This document shows positions 62,779 through 64,000 of a stretch of DNA of 64,000 nt, piece by piece. The notes under the pieces were generated by a model that had not been told where the DNA came from, did not search any database, and saw only the letters and a list, made by a program, of their open reading frames with translations. The translations under genes were made by a program, and so were the position numbers. Source of the DNA: Multivorans sp965232105 (GTDB lineage: Bacteria; Acidobacteriota; Thermoanaerobaculia; Multivoradales; Multivoraceae); the NCBI GenBank assembly GCA_965232105.1, contig OZ246956.1, positions 3,534,001 through 3,598,000 on the forward strand, given 5' to 3'. How positions within the stretch are numbered: position 1 is the stretch's first letter; each line of letters opens with the position of its first letter.

Positions 62779-63197
62779 GGGAGGTTGAGAGAGCGAGGCG
62801 ACCGGCGCAGTCCGGTAGAGGCCTTGATTCCGTGTTCGAGAGACTGCGGCAAGAGTGCGCGAAACCGCCGGCGGCGCCGGGATTTCTGGCGGGTTTTCGC
62901 GCTCGCCGCGATACCTGGCTCGAGCGGAACGATCAGGCCGCGCCATGGCGGTTGCTGGCCCTGCGCCTGGCGCCGGCCGGAGCACTGGCAGCCATTGTCG
63001 CGATGGCCATGACGCTGGGCATGGGGATTTCTTCAACCGCGCCGGAAGCCGCGGTCGAGGCGCCTGACCTCGTGGAGTATCCGGATCCCTTCGCGGCCGG
63101 GATGGAAGAGGCCGGCGTGGCAAGCGTGGGAATGAGCGACGACGAGGCCGGTTATGAACTCGTGGCCGCGCTCTACGACCCGCTGGGGACATGGTGA
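62775..63197 (+). CDS. Small membrane protein, probable anti-sigma factor
   Basis: 140 residues with one membrane helix (LALRLAPAGALAAIVAMAMTLGMG) after a basic N-terminal 65 residues and a short, acidic periplasmic tail. No zinc-binding anti-sigma motif is present. Its overlap with the sigma gene and its topology suggest an anti-sigma factor like CnrY. The assignment is from context. Confidence 0.65.
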   Translation: MREVERARRPAQSGRGLDSVFERLRQECAKPPAAPGFLAGFRARRDTWLERNDQAAPWRLLALRLAPAGALAAIVAMAMTLGMGISSTAPEAAVEAPDLVEYPDPFAAGMEEAGVASVGMSDDEAGYELVAALYDPLGTW

Positions 63198-63778
63198 TGG
63201 CGAACGGACCCACGCGACTGTGGATGGGGCTGGCTCTGGGCTCGGTCCTGATCGTAGGCCTGAGCGCCGGCCTGCTGGCGGACCGGCTCCTGGCCGAGCG
63301 CCAGGTCGTTGATGTCGAGAAGGCGGTGCCGGAGAGGACCCGAGGCGGGCACCCACCGACGTTCCACTTCGATTGTCCCGACTCGGAAGCGACTCCGGCC
63401 GGTACGACCGGGAACGCCGCTTCGGAGGAGCATCTGGACGTGGCACGTTCCGAGGCATTCCGGAAGCACCGATCGGGGATGACCCGTCGCATGGCGCGGC
63501 GTCTGGAACTCGAAGCTGAGCAGGTCGAGGCGCTCGAACCGATCGTCGAACAGGCCATGTTGAAGGGGAGCCGGTACTGGAGCAGCGCGCGCGACGAGTT
63601 CTGCTCCATGCAACGGGAGTTCCACAGGCAGGTGAGTGAGTTGCTCAGCCCCGAGCAGGCCGTTCGTTTCGACGAGATGCGGCTTGAGTTGATGGAACGG
63701 GGCCGGCGCCGCGGAGATCGCGACCACGACGGCCACGGTCGCCACGGTGACGGCGACTTGCCGGACGGCTGCCGGTGA
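63191..63778 (+). CDS. Periplasmic Spy/CpxP- or CnrX-like metal-sensor protein
   Basis: 195 residues: an N-terminal helix (GLALGSVLIVGLSAGLLAD) followed by a helical domain rich in Met, Arg, Glu (RMARRLELEAEQVEALEPIV, FHRQVSELLSPEQAVRFDEM). It ends in a His/Asp-rich tail (DHDGHGRHGDGD) that could bind metal. Heavy-metal sensors CnrX and the CpxP/Spy chaperones have this shape. ATG 63191 or ATG 63197 (TGATG overlap) may be the start. It ends overlapping the RND gene as GTGA. Confidence 0.68.
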   Translation: MVMANGPTRLWMGLALGSVLIVGLSAGLLADRLLAERQVVDVEKAVPERTRGGHPPTFHFDCPDSEATPAGTTGNAASEEHLDVARSEAFRKHRSGMTRRMARRLELEAEQVEALEPIVEQAMLKGSRYWSSARDEFCSMQREFHRQVSELLSPEQAVRFDEMRLELMERGRRRGDRDHDGHGRHGDGDLPDGCR

Positions 63779-64000
63779 GCGCCGACGAGAAGGACGAGAA
63801 GGAGGTCGGGATGGAACGGCAGGGAACCGGCTTGCGCGCGGGGTCGGAGGAGCAGGAGGCGGTACTGCAGGAGGCGGCGGCGCACGTCCCCGTCCACCCG
63901 CTCATCCGCTTCGCGGTAGAGCGCAGGGTGACGATGTTCATGGCCACGCTGGGCGTGCTGGTGCTCGGCTGGCTGTCTCTTACCCGGCTGCCGCTGGAGT
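63775..64000 (+). CDS. RND-family efflux transporter permease, 5' part (runs off the window)
   Basis: GTG 63775 overlaps the upstream stop. After an acidic 38-residue N-terminus it reads HPLIRFAVERRVTMFMATLG and VLVLGWLSLTRLPLE, the first transmembrane segment and beginning of the porter domain of AcrB/CusA-like pumps. Only about 75 residues are in the window, so the substrate cannot be judged. No membrane-fusion gene lies before it. Confidence 0.85.
   Translation, partial: MSADEKDEKEVGMERQGTGLRAGSEEQEAVLQEAAAHVPVHPLIRFAVERRVTMFMATLGVLVLGWLSLTRLPLE

Noticed and set aside
61900..63897. A 665-residue minus-strand open frame
   Set aside because: It covers several plus-strand genes of known family in the sigma/RND operon and has no domain.

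Overview
The window is GC-rich bacterial chromosome with dense coding on both strands. It comes from a Gram-negative cell: there is a TonB-dependent receptor, an RND efflux pump, a lipoprotein and many Sec signal peptides. F420-type luciferase-like oxidoreductases, family III CoA-transferases, PQQ-like propellers, S9 peptidases and an ECF sigma/RND operon together suggest an uncultured Acidobacteriota-like lineage. That is an inference from gene content, because no rRNA or tRNA gene was found.

Region 1 (1-19.4 kb) is mostly ordinary metabolism: the 3' part of an enoyl-CoA hydratase with an IS1380-type element at its stop codon, a GST, RecQ, a POT peptide transporter, an acyl-CoA ligase, two divergent pairs of an F420-type oxidoreductase with a CaiB/AMACR-type enzyme, a sulfatase with HEAT repeats, a 2-oxoglutarate oxygenase, an MNT/HEPN toxin-antitoxin pair and a PhoPQ-related lipoprotein.

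Region 2 (19.5-28.7 kb) is a decaying defence island. It holds the two ends of an internally deleted restriction enzyme, an MNT gene with a truncated HEPN partner, a diverged duplication of DUF2442 plus a methyltransferase start, DUF4160, a methyltransferase remnant carrying a 7-unit tetranucleotide repeat, an AAA ATPase with a frameshifted DUF4276 partner, a RelE-like/UvrD-like pair overlapping by GTGA, and an intact MazEF-like pair behind a perfect 18-bp palindrome.

Region 3 (28.9-44.5 kb) holds a VOC protein, an SDR, three PQQ-like propellers around an iron-type alcohol dehydrogenase, a HemN-like radical SAM enzyme, a TonB receptor, a halogenase-like flavoprotein, a DUF3311/sodium-solute symporter pair and a GT4 glycosyltransferase. 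Region 4 (44.5-48.9 kb) is a second restriction-modification island with two methyltransferases and a PLD-type nuclease, resembling the BfiI layout; one methyltransferase is frameshifted and the nuclease gene runs into the next gene. Region 5 (48.9-64 kb) holds an ABC exporter with a frameshifted permease, a very large secreted HExxH protein, an S9 peptidase, a TPR lipoprotein-like secreted protein, a CCA/poly(A) polymerase, and an ECF sigma/small membrane protein/CnrX- or CpxP-like sensor/RND operon that leaves the window.

A dispersed repeat of about 100 bp with two strong hairpins occurs at 2.5, 11.3 and 19.4 kb. A degenerate copy lies at 43.1 kb, and a 24-base fragment is embedded in frame inside the alcohol dehydrogenase at 34.6 kb. 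No CRISPR array, rRNA or tRNA was seen.
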